Assembly: GCF_002925845.1 (NCBI RefSeq)
Contig: NZ_PDNI01000017.1
Span: 124,001-188,000, forward strand
Reading direction: 5' to 3'
Length of the DNA stretch: 64,000 nt
Origin: Roseovarius nitratireducens
GTDB taxonomy: Bacteria; Pseudomonadota; Alphaproteobacteria; Rhodobacterales; Rhodobacteraceae
The notes under the pieces were generated by a model, which did no database searches, was not told the DNA's origin, and was given only the letters and a program-made list of their open reading frames with translations. The first letter of the stretch is position 1. Every line of letters begins with the position of its first letter. Positions 46,606 through 62,770 of the stretch are shown piece after piece. The translations under genes and the position numbers were made by a program.

Positions 46606-47961
46606 ATGCGTCTGAGCCGCTATTTCCTGCCCGTCCTCAAGGAGACGCCCGCCGAGGCGCAGATCGCCAGCCACCGGCTGATGCTGCGCGCCGGCATGAT
46701 CAAGCAGGCGACGGCAGGTATCTATTCGTGGCTGCCTCTGGGCTTCAAGGTCTTGAGAAAGATCGAGAATATCGTTCATGAGGAACAGGCGCGGGCGGGT
46801 CACAACCCGATCCAGATGCCGATCCTGCAATCGGCTGACCTGTGGCGCGAGAGCGGCCGCTACGACGATTACGGCGCGGAAATGCTGCGCATGAAGGACC
46901 GGCACGGGCGCGACCTGCTCTATACCCCCACGGCCGAGGAACTGGTCACCGACATTTTCCGTTCCCACGTAGGCAGTTACAAGGACCTGCCCCTGACCCT
47001 CTACCAGATCCAGTGGAAATTCCGCGACGAGGTCCGCCCCCGGTTCGGCGTCATGCGCGGCCGCGAGTTCCTGATGAAGGACGGCTACAACTTTGATTTA
47101 ACTAAAGAAGATGCGCTGCACGCCTATAACCGCCATCTCGTGAGCTACCTGCGCACCTACGAGCGGATGGGCCTTCAGGCGATCCCGATGCGCGCGGATT
47201 CCGGCCCCATTGGCGGCGACGACACCCACGAATTCCTCGTGCTGGCCGAAACCGGCGAGTCCGAGGTGTTCTACGACAGCGCCATCACCGACCTGAAATT
47301 CGGCGACCGCGAGATCGACTATGACGATCCCGCGCAGTGCCGCGCGGTGCTTGAGGAATTCACCTCGCGCTATGCCCGCACCGACGAGACCCATGACGAG
47401 GCGCTGTTCAACGAGATCCCCGAGGACCGCCGCCGCGTCGCCCGTGGCATCGAGGTGGGACAGATTTTCTATTTCGGAACAAAGTATTCCGAGCCAATGG
47501 GCGCCACCGTGCAGGGCCCCGACGGCAAACCCGTGCCGGTGCACATGGGCAGCCACGGCATCGGTGTGAGCCGCCTCGTGGGCGCGATCATCGAGGCGAG
47601 CCATGACGAGCGGGGCATCATCTGGCCCGAGGGCGTCACCCCCTTCCACGCGGGTATCGTCAACCTCAAGCAGGGCGACGCCGAGGCCGATGCCGCCTGC
47701 GAGGCGCTCTATGCCGCGATGACGGCGCGCGGGCTCGAGCCGCTCTACGACGATCGCGACGAGCGCGCGGGCGGCAAGTTTGCCACGATGGACCTGATCG
47801 GCCTGCCGTGGCGGATCACCGTGGGGCCGCGGGGGCTCAAGAACGGCGTGGTCGAACTCACCTCGCGACGCACCGGCGAGAGCGAGGAACTGCCGCCCGA
47901 GGACGCGGTGAAACGGCTCGCCGATATCTATGCAGGGCACGTGCTGCGCCCATGCTTCTGA
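46606..47961 (+). CDS. proS: Prolyl-tRNA synthetase
   Basis: Charges tRNA-Pro. It has 451 residues, the short alphaproteobacterial type without the inserted editing domain of E. coli ProS. The class II signatures are motif 2 ([28 protein letters not shown]) and motif 3 ([18 protein letters not shown]). The start [15 protein letters not shown] is the conserved one; an in-frame upstream start would add an unlikely 22 residues. Confidence 0.96.
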   Translation: MRLSRYFLPVLKETPAEAQIASHRLMLRAGMIKQATAGIYSWLPLGFKVLRKIENIVHEEQARAGHNPIQMPILQSADLWRESGRYDDYGAEMLRMKDRHGRDLLYTPTAEELVTDIFRSHVGSYKDLPLTLYQIQWKFRDEVRPRFGVMRGREFLMKDGYNFDLTKEDALHAYNRHLVSYLRTYERMGLQAIPMRADSGPIGGDDTHEFLVLAETGESEVFYDSAITDLKFGDREIDYDDPAQCRAVLEEFTSRYARTDETHDEALFNEIPEDRRRVARGIEVGQIFYFGTKYSEPMGATVQGPDGKPVPVHMGSHGIGVSRLVGAIIEASHDERGIIWPEGVTPFHAGIVNLKQGDAEADAACEALYAAMTARGLEPLYDDRDERAGGKFATMDLIGLPWRITVGPRGLKNGVVELTSRRTGESEELPPEDAVKRLADIYAGHVLRPCF

Positions 47962-48015
47962 GCGGCGCTTTGCCCCTTGACCTTGGCAGGCAAATTGCGC
48001 AAATCAGCGCCCACC

Positions 48016-48091
<76 letters not shown>

Positions 48092-48308
48092 TCTCTTGCT
48101 TGATCTTTGAGATGTTCGCCAAGAGCTTGAACGGACGGGCGATATTACCAGTTCGGAAAGCGCCTCCAGCGAACGCTGCGAGGGCTTTGACCCGACTTCG
48201 ATCCCGGCATGATACTGGCATCTGACGTTGGTCCACATGCGCGGGTTTGGAACGAGCGGCCGGCAACATTCTCCAGAATACCGCGTCGGCTATCCATTCA
48301 TTCGGCCA

Positions 48309-49709
48309 TCACAAGACGAAGGCGTAAAGCACCACCCAGATCGACAGGGCGATGCCGCAGCTTAGCGTATAGACACCGTTCCACACCCATCCGACACGCA
48401 GCGCGCTGATGCCGGCGAAGGATCCGATCAACAGCGTCGTCGCGGTGAACGGCGAACTGGCCCCGCTCAGCGCCCAGCCGGCTGCCAGTGCCACGACGAT
48501 GGCGGGCGGAGCCACGCCGAGACTGTCCGCCCCGGGGATGAGCGGCGCGATCAGCGTCACGGCCAGGATCGGGTTCATCCCGACCTGCCCGGCCAGCGGG
48601 ATGAGCCAGACAAAGCTTACGAGGATGACCCACGGGGGCAGCACCGAAAGGTCGAGCCCGGCACGCTGCATCAAGGGCCCCAGCAGGGCCGAGCCGACGG
48701 TGCCGATATACCCCGCCATCATCAGCAGTGTGAGTTCGCCGCGATACCCCGGCAGTTCCTTGATCACGTAATCACCGACCCGCGTCGCCACCGACCGGAC
48801 GGGCGCATGTGCCCAGTGCTGGATCAGCATCCAGACAAGCGCGATCACCGGCACGATAACCACCACCAGCCCGACGATCCGCACGTCCGTGACGGCAGAC
48901 AGGGTGATGACGCTGACCACCAGGACCCCGAGCAGTGCGACCATTGGCAACATGGAGGCCCAGGAGCCACTCGGCTCGGGGCGTCGAGGCGTTACGCTCA
49001 GCCTTGGCTTGAACGCGGTATCCAGCCCCCAGCCGACCCCGGCCAGAAGCGCGGACGAAACCAGCCCCGGGACCATCGCCTGTGACCAGCTTGCCCCTGG
49101 CACGACGCTAACCGAGATCGCCATCGCAAAGGAAAGGGGCGACCATGGAAGCGTCGACACGAAGGCCCGTTGAATGGCCAGGAGCATCCGCCGGATACGG
49201 TGCCCGCGCACCTCTGCGTTTGGCTCGGATCCGGCATTTGCGAGCGCCAAGGCGCCCAAGAGCTGGATGGCACCGTAATTGAGGAGCAACGCGAATCCCT
49301 GACCGCCCACGGTCAGCGCGGCATAGCGCCGACCCGGCCGCTGGCCCGAGAGAAACCGGCCCGCCGCCTGCACCGCGGGCGAGGTCTGTGCGACATTGCG
49401 CAGGGTCGAGAGCGCCGAGAAGAAGGCCGCAATGAACGCCGCCGAACCCAGCCCGTCCAGAACCGTGCCCTGCCAATCCGCCGTGCTGACCGCCAGCGCC
49501 AGCGTCAGGCCGAGCGCCACCGCGACAAACGCCTTGCGCGAAAACCGCACCTGCGCCGCGAAGATGCAGGCGACCATCACCACAAGCACAGGTTTCGCGG
49601 GCGCCATCCACGCCGCGACATGCCATTCGTGAAAGATGACAAGACAGGTGATCGCGATCAGCAGGAGACCGGTTAGAAGGTCGATCTTCTCTCGATTTCC
49701 ATTGGTCAT
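48309..49709 (-). CDS. Polytopic ion-transporter-superfamily permease
   Basis: Protein of 466 residues with about twelve hydrophobic segments and repeated halves, the pattern of the ion-transporter superfamily. Loops such as LLNYGAIQLLGALALANAG and GQVGMNPILAVTLIAPLIPG (about 385-405) resemble the re-entrant N/P motifs of such carriers. I cannot name the substrate. It is alone in its transcription unit between tRNA-Ala and the RND genes. Confidence 0.65.
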   Translation of the reverse strand: MTNGNREKIDLLTGLLLIAITCLVIFHEWHVAAWMAPAKPVLVVMVACIFAAQVRFSRKAFVAVALGLTLALAVSTADWQGTVLDGLGSAAFIAAFFSALSTLRNVAQTSPAVQAAGRFLSGQRPGRRYAALTVGGQGFALLLNYGAIQLLGALALANAGSEPNAEVRGHRIRRMLLAIQRAFVSTLPWSPLSFAMAISVSVVPGASWSQAMVPGLVSSALLAGVGWGLDTAFKPRLSVTPRRPEPSGSWASMLPMVALLGVLVVSVITLSAVTDVRIVGLVVVIVPVIALVWMLIQHWAHAPVRSVATRVGDYVIKELPGYRGELTLLMMAGYIGTVGSALLGPLMQRAGLDLSVLPPWVILVSFVWLIPLAGQVGMNPILAVTLIAPLIPGADSLGVAPPAIVVALAAGWALSGASSPFTATTLLIGSFAGISALRVGWVWNGVYTLSCGIALSIWVVLYAFVL

Positions 49710-50102
49710 TTCCGAAATCGTCCCACAAGTTGCCAGACACTTGTGCCTGCTGCGCTGTCAGGCGGCAATACGCATGGGCAATCGCAGAGGTCGCGCCATC
49801 GCACGATGATATCCGCGAAGAGGATCGCAGTTGCTTGTTCCATGTCGTGTTGATGTTGACCTATTCTGTTCGGAGGTTGGAGCATTCGGGTCATCCGGAG
49901 CGGCCAGCGTCGCCCCCTTCAATTTCAAATTTCAGGCTGCGACACGACCGGAATCCCAGGAATGCGTGACGCAGGCTTTCGCCCGTTTGCTGTCGGCCGT
50001 GCACTTGCCATTTCCAGGCGAGCCATATCTAAAGAGCGCCACCGTTCCTTGGCAGTTCAACAGAGGCAATTACGCCAAATCTTGACAGTGAAAGGGCTTG
50101 CG
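49710..50102. other. Divergent intergenic region between permease and RND operon
   Basis: 393 bases without a convincing gene. The sequence is less GC-rich than its surroundings (for example TCAATTTCAAATTTCAGG near 49920). It must contain the RND operon's promoter; no regulator gene is adjacent. A TTGACA at 50082 is too close to the ATG at 50103 to be its -35 element. Confidence 0.5.
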
Positions 50103-51212
50103 ATGGCCGCTCTCCGAAGGTTCCTTCTGATCCTCATGGCCAGCATGTGCACCCTGACGAGTGCCGCGCGCGCACAGCAGGGAACAGTGCCGGTCACAGT
50201 GATAACTGTTGCGCCACAAGACGTGACGCTAACCTCGCTTCTGCCGGGCCGTGTCGCCGCCTCTGCCGAAGCCGAGGTGCGCCCGCAGGTCAACGGCATC
50301 ATCACCGAACGCCTGTTTGACGAGGGCGCGGATGTGACGGAAGGTGATCCGCTCTATCAGATCGACCGGGCGACCTACGACGCAACGGTCCGTCAGGCAC
50401 GCGCGAGCGTGGCACAGGCCGAGGCGCAGTTGCGCGCTGCCGAACGCGAGGAGCGGCGTCTGGTCGAATTGCGGGCACGCAACGTGGCCAGCGAACAGGC
50501 GCTCGACGAGGCGACATCGGCACGTGATAGTGCCGAAGCCGGCCTCGAACTGGCTCGCGCGCAGCTCAACTCTGCCGAGATCGAACTGTCGCGCACCACG
50601 ATCCGGGCGCGCCTCTCGGGACGAATCGGGCTGGCGCAGACCTCGCAGGGCGCGCTGGTCACTGCAAGCCAGGCGCAGCCGCTGGCAGTGATCCGCAGGA
50701 TCGACCCGGTTTACGTGGATGTAACGCAGTCCGCTGCCGATCTGCTCCGCTGGCGGCGCGGCGAGACGGAAGAGGAGCTGCGCGGGGCTGATGCGACGGT
50801 GCGGCTCATTCTGGCAGACGACTCGGCGTATTCCGAAACCGGGCATTTGAAGGCCGCCGAACCGAAGGTCGATCCGCAAACCGGCGTGGTGACACTGCGC
50901 ATGCAGTTCGACAATCCAGAGCTTCTTCTCTTGCCCGGCATGTATGTGCAGGTCGAGATGCCGGTCGAGGTGGCAGAGGCGGTGTATCTCGTGCCACAGG
51001 AGGCGGTGGTGCGCGACCGGCGCGGGCGTCCGACCGCATGGGTCGTGAACGAAGAGAACGTGATCGAGGAGACGCCGCTCGGGATCGTGCAGGACCAAGG
51101 CAGCAACTGGGTGGTGGACGAAGGGCTCTACCCGGGCGACAGGCTGGTCGTCGCGGGCTTTCAGAAAACCGGGCCGGGGGCGACCGTTGCGCCCGAAGAG
51201 CGCGCAGAGTAA
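50103..51212 (+). CDS. RND efflux membrane-fusion (periplasmic adaptor) protein
   Basis: Periplasmic adaptor of 369 residues. A signal peptide (1-23, ending in AARAQ) is followed by VTVITVAPQDVTLTSLLPGRVAASAEAEVRPQVNGIITERLFDEG (lipoyl-like half), a helical hairpin around 95-160 (ARASVAQAEAQLRAAEREERRLVELRARN), and barrel and membrane-proximal domains. No lipobox cysteine is present, so it is soluble or anchored by other means. It lies 21 bases before the RND pump gene. Confidence 0.9.
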   Translation: MAALRRFLLILMASMCTLTSAARAQQGTVPVTVITVAPQDVTLTSLLPGRVAASAEAEVRPQVNGIITERLFDEGADVTEGDPLYQIDRATYDATVRQARASVAQAEAQLRAAEREERRLVELRARNVASEQALDEATSARDSAEAGLELARAQLNSAEIELSRTTIRARLSGRIGLAQTSQGALVTASQAQPLAVIRRIDPVYVDVTQSAADLLRWRRGETEEELRGADATVRLILADDSAYSETGHLKAAEPKVDPQTGVVTLRMQFDNPELLLLPGMYVQVEMPVEVAEAVYLVPQEAVVRDRRGRPTAWVVNEENVIEETPLGIVQDQGSNWVVDEGLYPGDRLVVAGFQKTGPGATVAPEERAE

Positions 51213-51233
51213 CCGGGCAGGGGACGCAGGCAC

Positions 51234-54200
51234 ATGGCACGTTTCTTCATCGATCGCCCGGTCTTTGCCTGGGTCATCTCGATCCTGATCATGGGGATCG
51301 GGGTGCTGGCGATCCGGCTCCTGCCGGTGGCGCAATACCCCGAGATCGCGCCGCCCTCGGTCACCGTGTCCGCCAATTACCCGGGCGCCTCTGCCGAGAC
51401 GGTGGCCAATACCGTCACGCAGATGATCGAGCAGCAGATGACCGGGCTCGACGGGCTGCGGTATTTCTCGTCGCGCTCGACCTCGCAGGGCAACACAGAG
51501 ATCACCCTCACGTTCGAGACCGGGACCGACGCCGATATCGCGCAGGTGCAGGTGCAGAACAAGCTGGGCCAGGCCACGCCGCTCCTGCCGGAGATCGTGC
51601 AGCGGCAGGGCATCACGGTCGAGAAATCGTCGGCCGGGTTCCTGATGGTCGTGGGCATGATCTCGACCGATGGCACGCTCGACCAGGTTGATCTGTCGGA
51701 TTACATGTCCACCAATCTCGTTGACGAGCTGAGCCGGGTCGAGGGGGTCGGCTCGGTACGGGTGTTCGGCTCGGAATACGCGATGCGGATCTGGCTCGAC
51801 CCGTCCAGGCTGGCCGCCTTCGGGATGTCGCCCTCCGACGTGGTGGCGGCGGTCTCGGCGCAGAACGCGCAGATCTCGGCGGGCGCATTCGGTGCGCGGC
51901 CCACGGTGGACGGGCAGCAGCTCAACGCCACGATCACCGCGCAATCGCTCCTGAATACGCCCGAGGATTTCCGCCAGATCGTGCTGCGCGCGGAAACGGA
52001 TGGTGGCCTGGTGCTGCTTGACGATGTGGCCCGCGTCGAGATCGGCGCGCAGAATTATGCCACGACCGCGCGGTTCAACACCGATCCCGCGTCGGGCATG
52101 GCGATCACGCTGGCACCTGGCGCGAACGCTCTCGAGACGGCGCGCGCGGTCAAGAAACGCATGTCCGAGTTCGCCCGCTTCTTTCCCGAGGGTGTCGATT
52201 ACGTGATCCCCTATGACACCACGCCGTTCGTGGAAATCTCGATCAAGGAGGTGGTCAAGACGCTGTTCGAAGCGATCGGTCTGGTGTTCCTCGTGATGCT
52301 GCTGTTCCTGCAGAACCTGCGCGCCACCCTGATCCCGACGCTGGCGGTGCCGGTGGTTCTGCTGGGCACGTTCGGGGTGCTGGCGGTGGCGGGATTTTCG
52401 ATCAACACGCTCACCATGCTGGCCATGGTGCTGGCCATCGGCCTCTTGGTCGATGACGCCATCGTGGTGGTGGAAAATGTCGAGCGCATCATGGAGGAAG
52501 AGGGCCTGCCGCCGCGCGAGGCGACGCATAAATCCATGGGCCAGATCACCGGCGCGCTGGTGGGGATCGCGATGGTGCTGTCGGCGGTTTTCGTGCCGAT
52601 GGCGTTCTTTCCCGGCTCCACGGGGGTGATCTATCAGCAATTCGCGATCACCATCGTCTCGGCCATGGCGCTGTCGGTCGTGGTGGCGATCACGCTGACG
52701 CCCGCGCTTTGCGCCTCGCTGCTAAAGCCCAAGGGGCATGGTGCACAGCGCGGCCCGTTCGCGTGGTTTAACGCTGGTTTCAATGGGCTGATCTCGGGCT
52801 ATGTCGGCACGGTGCGCTGGTCGGTACGCCGCCCCGTGCGGGTGTTCGTCGTTTACCTGGCACTGGCCCTTGGCATGGCCCTGATGTTCCTGCGCACGCC
52901 GACCGGGTTTTTGCCCGAGGAAGATCAGGGCATCCTTTTCACCCTCATCCAGACCCCGACCGGGGCGACCGCCGAACGCACGCTCGACGTGGTCAAAAAG
53001 GTGGAGGATTATTACCTCGAACAGGAATCCGAGGTGGTCGACTCGATGTTCGGCGTCGTCGGTTTCAGCTTCTCTGGAAACGGCCAGAACATGGGTCTTG
53101 CCTTCGTGCAGCTCAAGGACTGGGACCAGCGGACGGAACCGGGGCAGAGCGTGCAGGCGCTGGCGGGCCGGGCCTTTGGCGCGTTCAGCCAGATCCGCGA
53201 TGCGCAGGTCTTTCCTGTCGTGCCGCCCTCGGTGATCGAACTGGGCAACGTCTCCGGTTTCGATCTCTATCTGCAGGCGCGCGGCGGGCAGAGCCACGCG
53301 GACCTGATGGCGGCGCGTAATCGCCTCCTTGGCATGGCCGCGCAAAGCGATCTCATCGGCTCGGTTCGGCCTAACGGGCTGCAGGACGCGGCGCAGTTCA
53401 ACCTTGATATCGACTGGCGCAAGGCCGGGGCCATGGGGCTCACCCCCACTGATGTGGGGCAATTGCTGCAAATCGCCTGGGCCGGAACCTATGTAAACGA
53501 TTTCATCGACCAAGGCCGGATCAAGCGCGTCTATGTGCAGGGTGAGGCCGAGGCGCGCGCCACCCCAACCGATATCGAGAAATGGCGCGTGCGCAATGCC
53601 AGCGGCGGGCTTGTCCCGTTCTCGAATTTCGCCGAAGGTCGGTGGGATTACGGCGCGCAGGGGCTCTATCGCTACAACGGCATTTCCGCAGTGCAGTTGC
53701 AGGGCTCTCCCGCCCCCGGCGTCTCGACCGGCGAGGCGATGGCCGAGATGGAGCGGCTCGCCGCAGAACTGGGCCCCGGGTTCGACCTGGCATGGACCGG
53801 CCTTTCGCTGGAAGAGCGCGATTCGGGCAATCAGGCACCGTTGCTTTATGCGCTGTCGCTCGCGGCGGTGTTCCTGTCGCTGGCCGCGCTTTACGAAAGC
53901 TGGTCGATACCCTTTGCCGTCATGCTCGCCATGCCCATCGGCATCGTCGGCGCGCTCACCGGCGCGTGGCTGGGCGGGTTTGAAAATGGGGTGTTTTTCC
54001 AGGTGGGGCTGCTCACCGTCATCGGCCTGACGGGCAAGAACGCGATCCTGATCGTGGAGTTTGCCCGCGAACGGCACGAAGCTGGCGAGCGGGTTATCGA
54101 CGCGGTGGCCACAGCCGCGCGGCAGCGTTTCCGCCCGATCATCATGACCTCGATGGCCTTCTCGCTCGGGGTTCTGCCGCTGGTGCTCAGCTCCGGCGCG

Positions 54201-54341
54201 GGCTCGGGCGGACGCAACGCAATTGGCTCGGGCGTGCTCAGCGGGACGATCTCGGGCACCGTTCTGGGGGTGATCTTCGTACCGCTCTTCTTCGTGATCG
54301 TGACGCGCCTGTTTCGACGTGCCACGGGAACGAAGCGCTAG
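51234..54341 (+). CDS. RND-family multidrug efflux pump (AcrB/MexB-like)
   Basis: Inner-membrane pump of 1035 residues, the HAE1-family length. It begins [27 protein letters not shown], and the proton-relay aspartates are Asp407 and Asp408 in [13 protein letters not shown], as in AcrB. The porter domain and the second half ([24 protein letters not shown]) are complete. With the adaptor it would need a TolC-like channel, which is not in the window. The substrate range is unknown. Confidence 0.95.
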   Translation: MARFFIDRPVFAWVISILIMGIGVLAIRLLPVAQYPEIAPPSVTVSANYPGASAETVANTVTQMIEQQMTGLDGLRYFSSRSTSQGNTEITLTFETGTDADIAQVQVQNKLGQATPLLPEIVQRQGITVEKSSAGFLMVVGMISTDGTLDQVDLSDYMSTNLVDELSRVEGVGSVRVFGSEYAMRIWLDPSRLAAFGMSPSDVVAAVSAQNAQISAGAFGARPTVDGQQLNATITAQSLLNTPEDFRQIVLRAETDGGLVLLDDVARVEIGAQNYATTARFNTDPASGMAITLAPGANALETARAVKKRMSEFARFFPEGVDYVIPYDTTPFVEISIKEVVKTLFEAIGLVFLVMLLFLQNLRATLIPTLAVPVVLLGTFGVLAVAGFSINTLTMLAMVLAIGLLVDDAIVVVENVERIMEEEGLPPREATHKSMGQITGALVGIAMVLSAVFVPMAFFPGSTGVIYQQFAITIVSAMALSVVVAITLTPALCASLLKPKGHGAQRGPFAWFNAGFNGLISGYVGTVRWSVRRPVRVFVVYLALALGMALMFLRTPTGFLPEEDQGILFTLIQTPTGATAERTLDVVKKVEDYYLEQESEVVDSMFGVVGFSFSGNGQNMGLAFVQLKDWDQRTEPGQSVQALAGRAFGAFSQIRDAQVFPVVPPSVIELGNVSGFDLYLQARGGQSHADLMAARNRLLGMAAQSDLIGSVRPNGLQDAAQFNLDIDWRKAGAMGLTPTDVGQLLQIAWAGTYVNDFIDQGRIKRVYVQGEAEARATPTDIEKWRVRNASGGLVPFSNFAEGRWDYGAQGLYRYNGISAVQLQGSPAPGVSTGEAMAEMERLAAELGPGFDLAWTGLSLEERDSGNQAPLLYALSLAAVFLSLAALYESWSIPFAVMLAMPIGIVGALTGAWLGGFENGVFFQVGLLTVIGLTGKNAILIVEFARERHEAGERVIDAVATAARQRFRPIIMTSMAFSLGVLPLVLSSGAGSGGRNAIGSGVLSGTISGTVLGVIFVPLFFVIVTRLFRRATGTKR

Positions 54342-55117
54342 GAGAGGGCGGGGCAAGTCAATCCGAATATTGGTGAGCGATCCGCCGAAGTTCGGACACT
54401 GGCTCAAGCCAAGATGTTACGAGTTCTGATTTCGACGAGAACGATTTCAGAGATTTCGAATGGCAAGAAGATCTCACCTGGTCTCAAGGTGAATGTCGCG
54501 CTTGATGCCTCGAGGGCTGTGGGCAGACCGCTGCCGCTCTCCGAGTCCGCTGCTCTAGGGATTGGGGGCATCCTGAAGCTGACCGAACTGGTCAACCTGC
54601 CAGTCTCCACCGCAGTGCTTGAGAACGAGCTGGGCACGCACGCGGCCTGAACGAGCCGAGTCCATTTCGTCATACCCAACGGTCCAATGCGCGCAGCCCG
54701 CGGTTCTCCTCGCCCTTCATATGGGTGAATCATCACGGCGGTACCCGATGTCGCCGACGATGTATTTCGCAGCGGAGAATCCCGCCTAATCGGTCTTTCC
54801 CTTTTTGAATCAGCATATTAGAAAAAATGTCGCAAATGGGGGTTGTATGGTCGCAATTTGTTCGTGAAGGTCGCGTTGCACATTGGGCAGCACTCTGACG
54901 CCTTGTGTCGGAGCCGAACCGGCGACCCGCTTGGCACCGACCCGCGCAGAAGCTGGACCTGATCACATTGCCGCCCGCAGCGCGATCACGCTGGCCGCGG
55001 TGAACATCGAAGTGGGCAAAGAAGTCAGTGCCGCCTTTCGGGGCTCGCGCAGTGATGTTGCGCGGCCGGCGAGCATTCGCATCGCCGCTGACGGGACAGT
55101 TTGGAACGGAGACAGAA
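54342..55117. other. Long intergenic region upstream of the betaine-synthesis operon
   Basis: 776 bases with no convincing gene. An open frame of 78 codons at 54414-54650 has weak coding character and no recognised family. Near 54829-54875 an AT-rich stretch carries GTCGC at 54829, 54850 and 54870, about 20-21 bases apart. The promoter and control region of the methyltransferase operon must be here. No known SAM or SAH riboswitch structure was recognised. Confidence 0.5.
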
Positions 55118-56800
<1,683 letters not shown>

Positions 56801-56874
56801 TGCGCCGCGCCGGGGCGACGCCGCGCGCCCCGGCCCCTGCCTCACCATTCTGCCCTCATAATTGGAGAGCCTGC

Positions 56875-57753
56875 ATGACCGGGCCCTATCCCGATCCCCC
56901 CGCCTTTGTGTCCTTCGAGCTTTTCCCGCCAAAGACCGACGCTGGCGAAGCGACGTTGACGCGAGTTGTCGATCAACTGGCCAGTGCCGAACCGGCCTAT
57001 TTCTCGGTGACCTATGGCGCGGGCGGCAGCACCCGCGACCGCACCGCCCGCGTGGTGGATATGGTCAGAGACCGCACCGGGCGTCCGGTGGCCCATCACC
57101 TGACCTGCGTGGGCGCGAGCCGGGACGAGATCGACCGGCTGGCCCGGGGCCTGCACGAAGAGGGCATCTCCCGCATCGTGGCCCTGCGCGGCGACCTGCC
57201 CGAGGGACAGCGCCTCGCCCCCGACGGCTATGGTGACGCCGCCGAGCTGGTGGCGGGGCTGCGCCGGGTGGCGGATTTCGACATCTCGGTGGCCGCCTAC
57301 CCGGAGGTCCACCCCGAGGCCGCCAGCGTCGCGGCTGATCTGGACCATCTCAAGCGCAAGCTGGATGCGGGTGCGGCCCGGGCGATCACACAATACACCT
57401 TCGACACCGAGGTGATCCTGCGCTTCGTCGATCGGGCCCGTGCCGCGGGCATCACCGCGCCGATCGTGCCGGGGATCATGCCGGTGACCAATTTCGCCGG
57501 CCTCAAGCGGTTCTCGGCGATGTGCGGCGCGACGGTGCCGGACTGGCTGGCGCGGATGTTCGAGGGGCTGGACGACGCGCCCGAGACCCGCGCCATGGTC
57601 GCCACCAGCGTCGCCACGGAACAATGCCGCCTTCTGATGGAGGCGGGGCTGTCCGAGTTCCATTTTTATACGCTCAATCGCCCCGAGGTCAGCCTGGCGG
57701 TCTGCCGCGCGCTCGGGATCACGCCGGCGATCCCGTCCGAGAGCGCCGCCTGA
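56875..57753 (+). CDS. metF: Methylenetetrahydrofolate reductase
   Basis: Reduces methylene- to methyl-tetrahydrofolate, the methyl source for methionine synthase. It has 292 residues, the usual bacterial length. Its marks are [61 protein letters not shown] and the FAD-binding segments [17 protein letters not shown] and [16 protein letters not shown]. The ATG at 56875 follows GGAGAG. It is 74 bases after the methyltransferase gene and 11 before metH. Confidence 0.94.
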   Translation: MTGPYPDPPAFVSFELFPPKTDAGEATLTRVVDQLASAEPAYFSVTYGAGGSTRDRTARVVDMVRDRTGRPVAHHLTCVGASRDEIDRLARGLHEEGISRIVALRGDLPEGQRLAPDGYGDAAELVAGLRRVADFDISVAAYPEVHPEAASVAADLDHLKRKLDAGAARAITQYTFDTEVILRFVDRARAAGITAPIVPGIMPVTNFAGLKRFSAMCGATVPDWLARMFEGLDDAPETRAMVATSVATEQCRLLMEAGLSEFHFYTLNRPEVSLAVCRALGITPAIPSESAA

Positions 57754-57764
57754 GGAGAGTCGAG

Positions 57765-61492
<3,728 letters not shown>

Positions 61493-61552
61493 CCCCCGCA
61501 AGTTCACTTGCCAATACCGACCCACCCCCACAGCAGTGGAGAAAGGAACGAG

Positions 61553-62743
61553 ATGAGCAACAAGACCTGGCTGTTCACCAGTGAATCGGTGTCCGAGGGA
61601 CATCCCGACAAGGTTTGCGACCGGATTTCGGACGCCATTCTGGATGCCTACCTGGCCGCCGACCCGCAGTCCCGGGTGGCCTGCGAGACGCTGGCAACCA
61701 CCGATCACCTGACCATCGCCGGCGAGGTGCGCGGTCCCGAAGCTGTGCTCAAGGATGTCGAGGAGATCGCCCGCGATGCGATCCGTGACATCGGCTACGA
61801 CCAGCCCGGGTTCTCCTGGCGCAATGTCGAGATCATCTGCCGCCTGCACGCCCAGTCCTCCGACATCGCGCAGGGCGTTGACGAGGGCGACAAGGGCGAG
61901 GAAGGCGCCGGCGACCAGGGCATCATGTTTGGCTATGCTTGCAATGAATCCGCCGAGCTGATGCCCGCGCCGATCCAGTTCGCGCATCGCATCCTGCGCC
62001 ACATGGCCGAGGACCGGAAGTCCGGCAAGCAGCCGAACTTCGGCCCCGACGCCAAGAGCCAGGTGACCCTGAAATACGCGAACGGCAAGCCCGTGGGCCT
62101 GGATACCGTCGTCGTTTCGACCCAGCACGCTGAGGGCCTCAGCCAGGCCGAGGTGCGCGAGATGGTCAGGCCCTACATCACCGATGTCTTCAAGGATGAA
62201 GGCTGGGATCTGCCCGCCGACGACAAGCTGATCGTGAACCCCACCGGCAACTTCGTCATCGGCGGCCCCGACGGTGACGCAGGGCTGACCGGTCGCAAGA
62301 TCATCGTGGACACCTACGGCGGCGCGGCGCCCCACGGCGGCGGCGCGTTTTCGGGCAAGGACCCGACCAAGGTCGACCGGTCCGCAGCCTATGTAGCGCG
62401 CTATCTCGCCAAGAACGTCGTGGCCGCGGGCCTTGCCGACAAATGCCAGATCCAGCTCGCCTATGCTATTGGCGTGCCGGAACCGGTGGCGCTCTATGTC
62501 GATACGCTGGGCACTGGGCAGGTCTCGGAAGACGACTTGTCGCGCCGTTTGCGCGAGATGGTCCGCCTGACGCCGCGCGGCATCCGCGATCACCTGCAAC
62601 TCCTGCGACCCATCTATACCCGCAGCGCAGCCTACGGTCACTTCGGACGGCATCCCGACGACGACGGCGGCTTCTCATGGGAGAAATCCGACCTCGCCGA
62701 AGAGCTGGCCCGCAGCTTCGGCGCCACCGTGGCCGCGCAGTAA
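61553..62743 (+). CDS. metK: S-adenosylmethionine synthetase
   Basis: Makes SAM from methionine and ATP. It has 396 residues with [26 protein letters not shown] (active-site His near residue 17), [12 protein letters not shown] and the phosphate-binding loop [19 protein letters not shown]. The start was chosen at [11 protein letters not shown] with AAAGGAACG before it; an in-frame start 45 bases earlier has no ribosome-binding site. It follows metH by 60 bases and precedes ahcY by 27. Confidence 0.97.
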   Translation: MSNKTWLFTSESVSEGHPDKVCDRISDAILDAYLAADPQSRVACETLATTDHLTIAGEVRGPEAVLKDVEEIARDAIRDIGYDQPGFSWRNVEIICRLHAQSSDIAQGVDEGDKGEEGAGDQGIMFGYACNESAELMPAPIQFAHRILRHMAEDRKSGKQPNFGPDAKSQVTLKYANGKPVGLDTVVVSTQHAEGLSQAEVREMVRPYITDVFKDEGWDLPADDKLIVNPTGNFVIGGPDGDAGLTGRKIIVDTYGGAAPHGGGAFSGKDPTKVDRSAAYVARYLAKNVVAAGLADKCQIQLAYAIGVPEPVALYVDTLGTGQVSEDDLSRRLREMVRLTPRGIRDHLQLLRPIYTRSAAYGHFGRHPDDDGGFSWEKSDLAEELARSFGATVAAQ

Positions 62744-62770
62744 CCCAAACGGAATTCGAGGAACGACACC

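Noticed and set aside
48092-48308. Possible attachment site after tRNA-Ala
   Set aside because: No second copy of the tRNA 3' end and no integrase were found in the window.
54414-54650. Open reading frame of 78 codons after the RND pump gene
   Set aside because: No ribosome-binding site, no recognisable family and weak coding bias; the surrounding gap looks non-coding.
61493-61552. Possible SAM/SAH riboswitch before metK
   Set aside because: The 60-base gap shows only a weak CCAC-GTGG pairing and lacks the expected pseudoknot layout around the ribosome-binding site.
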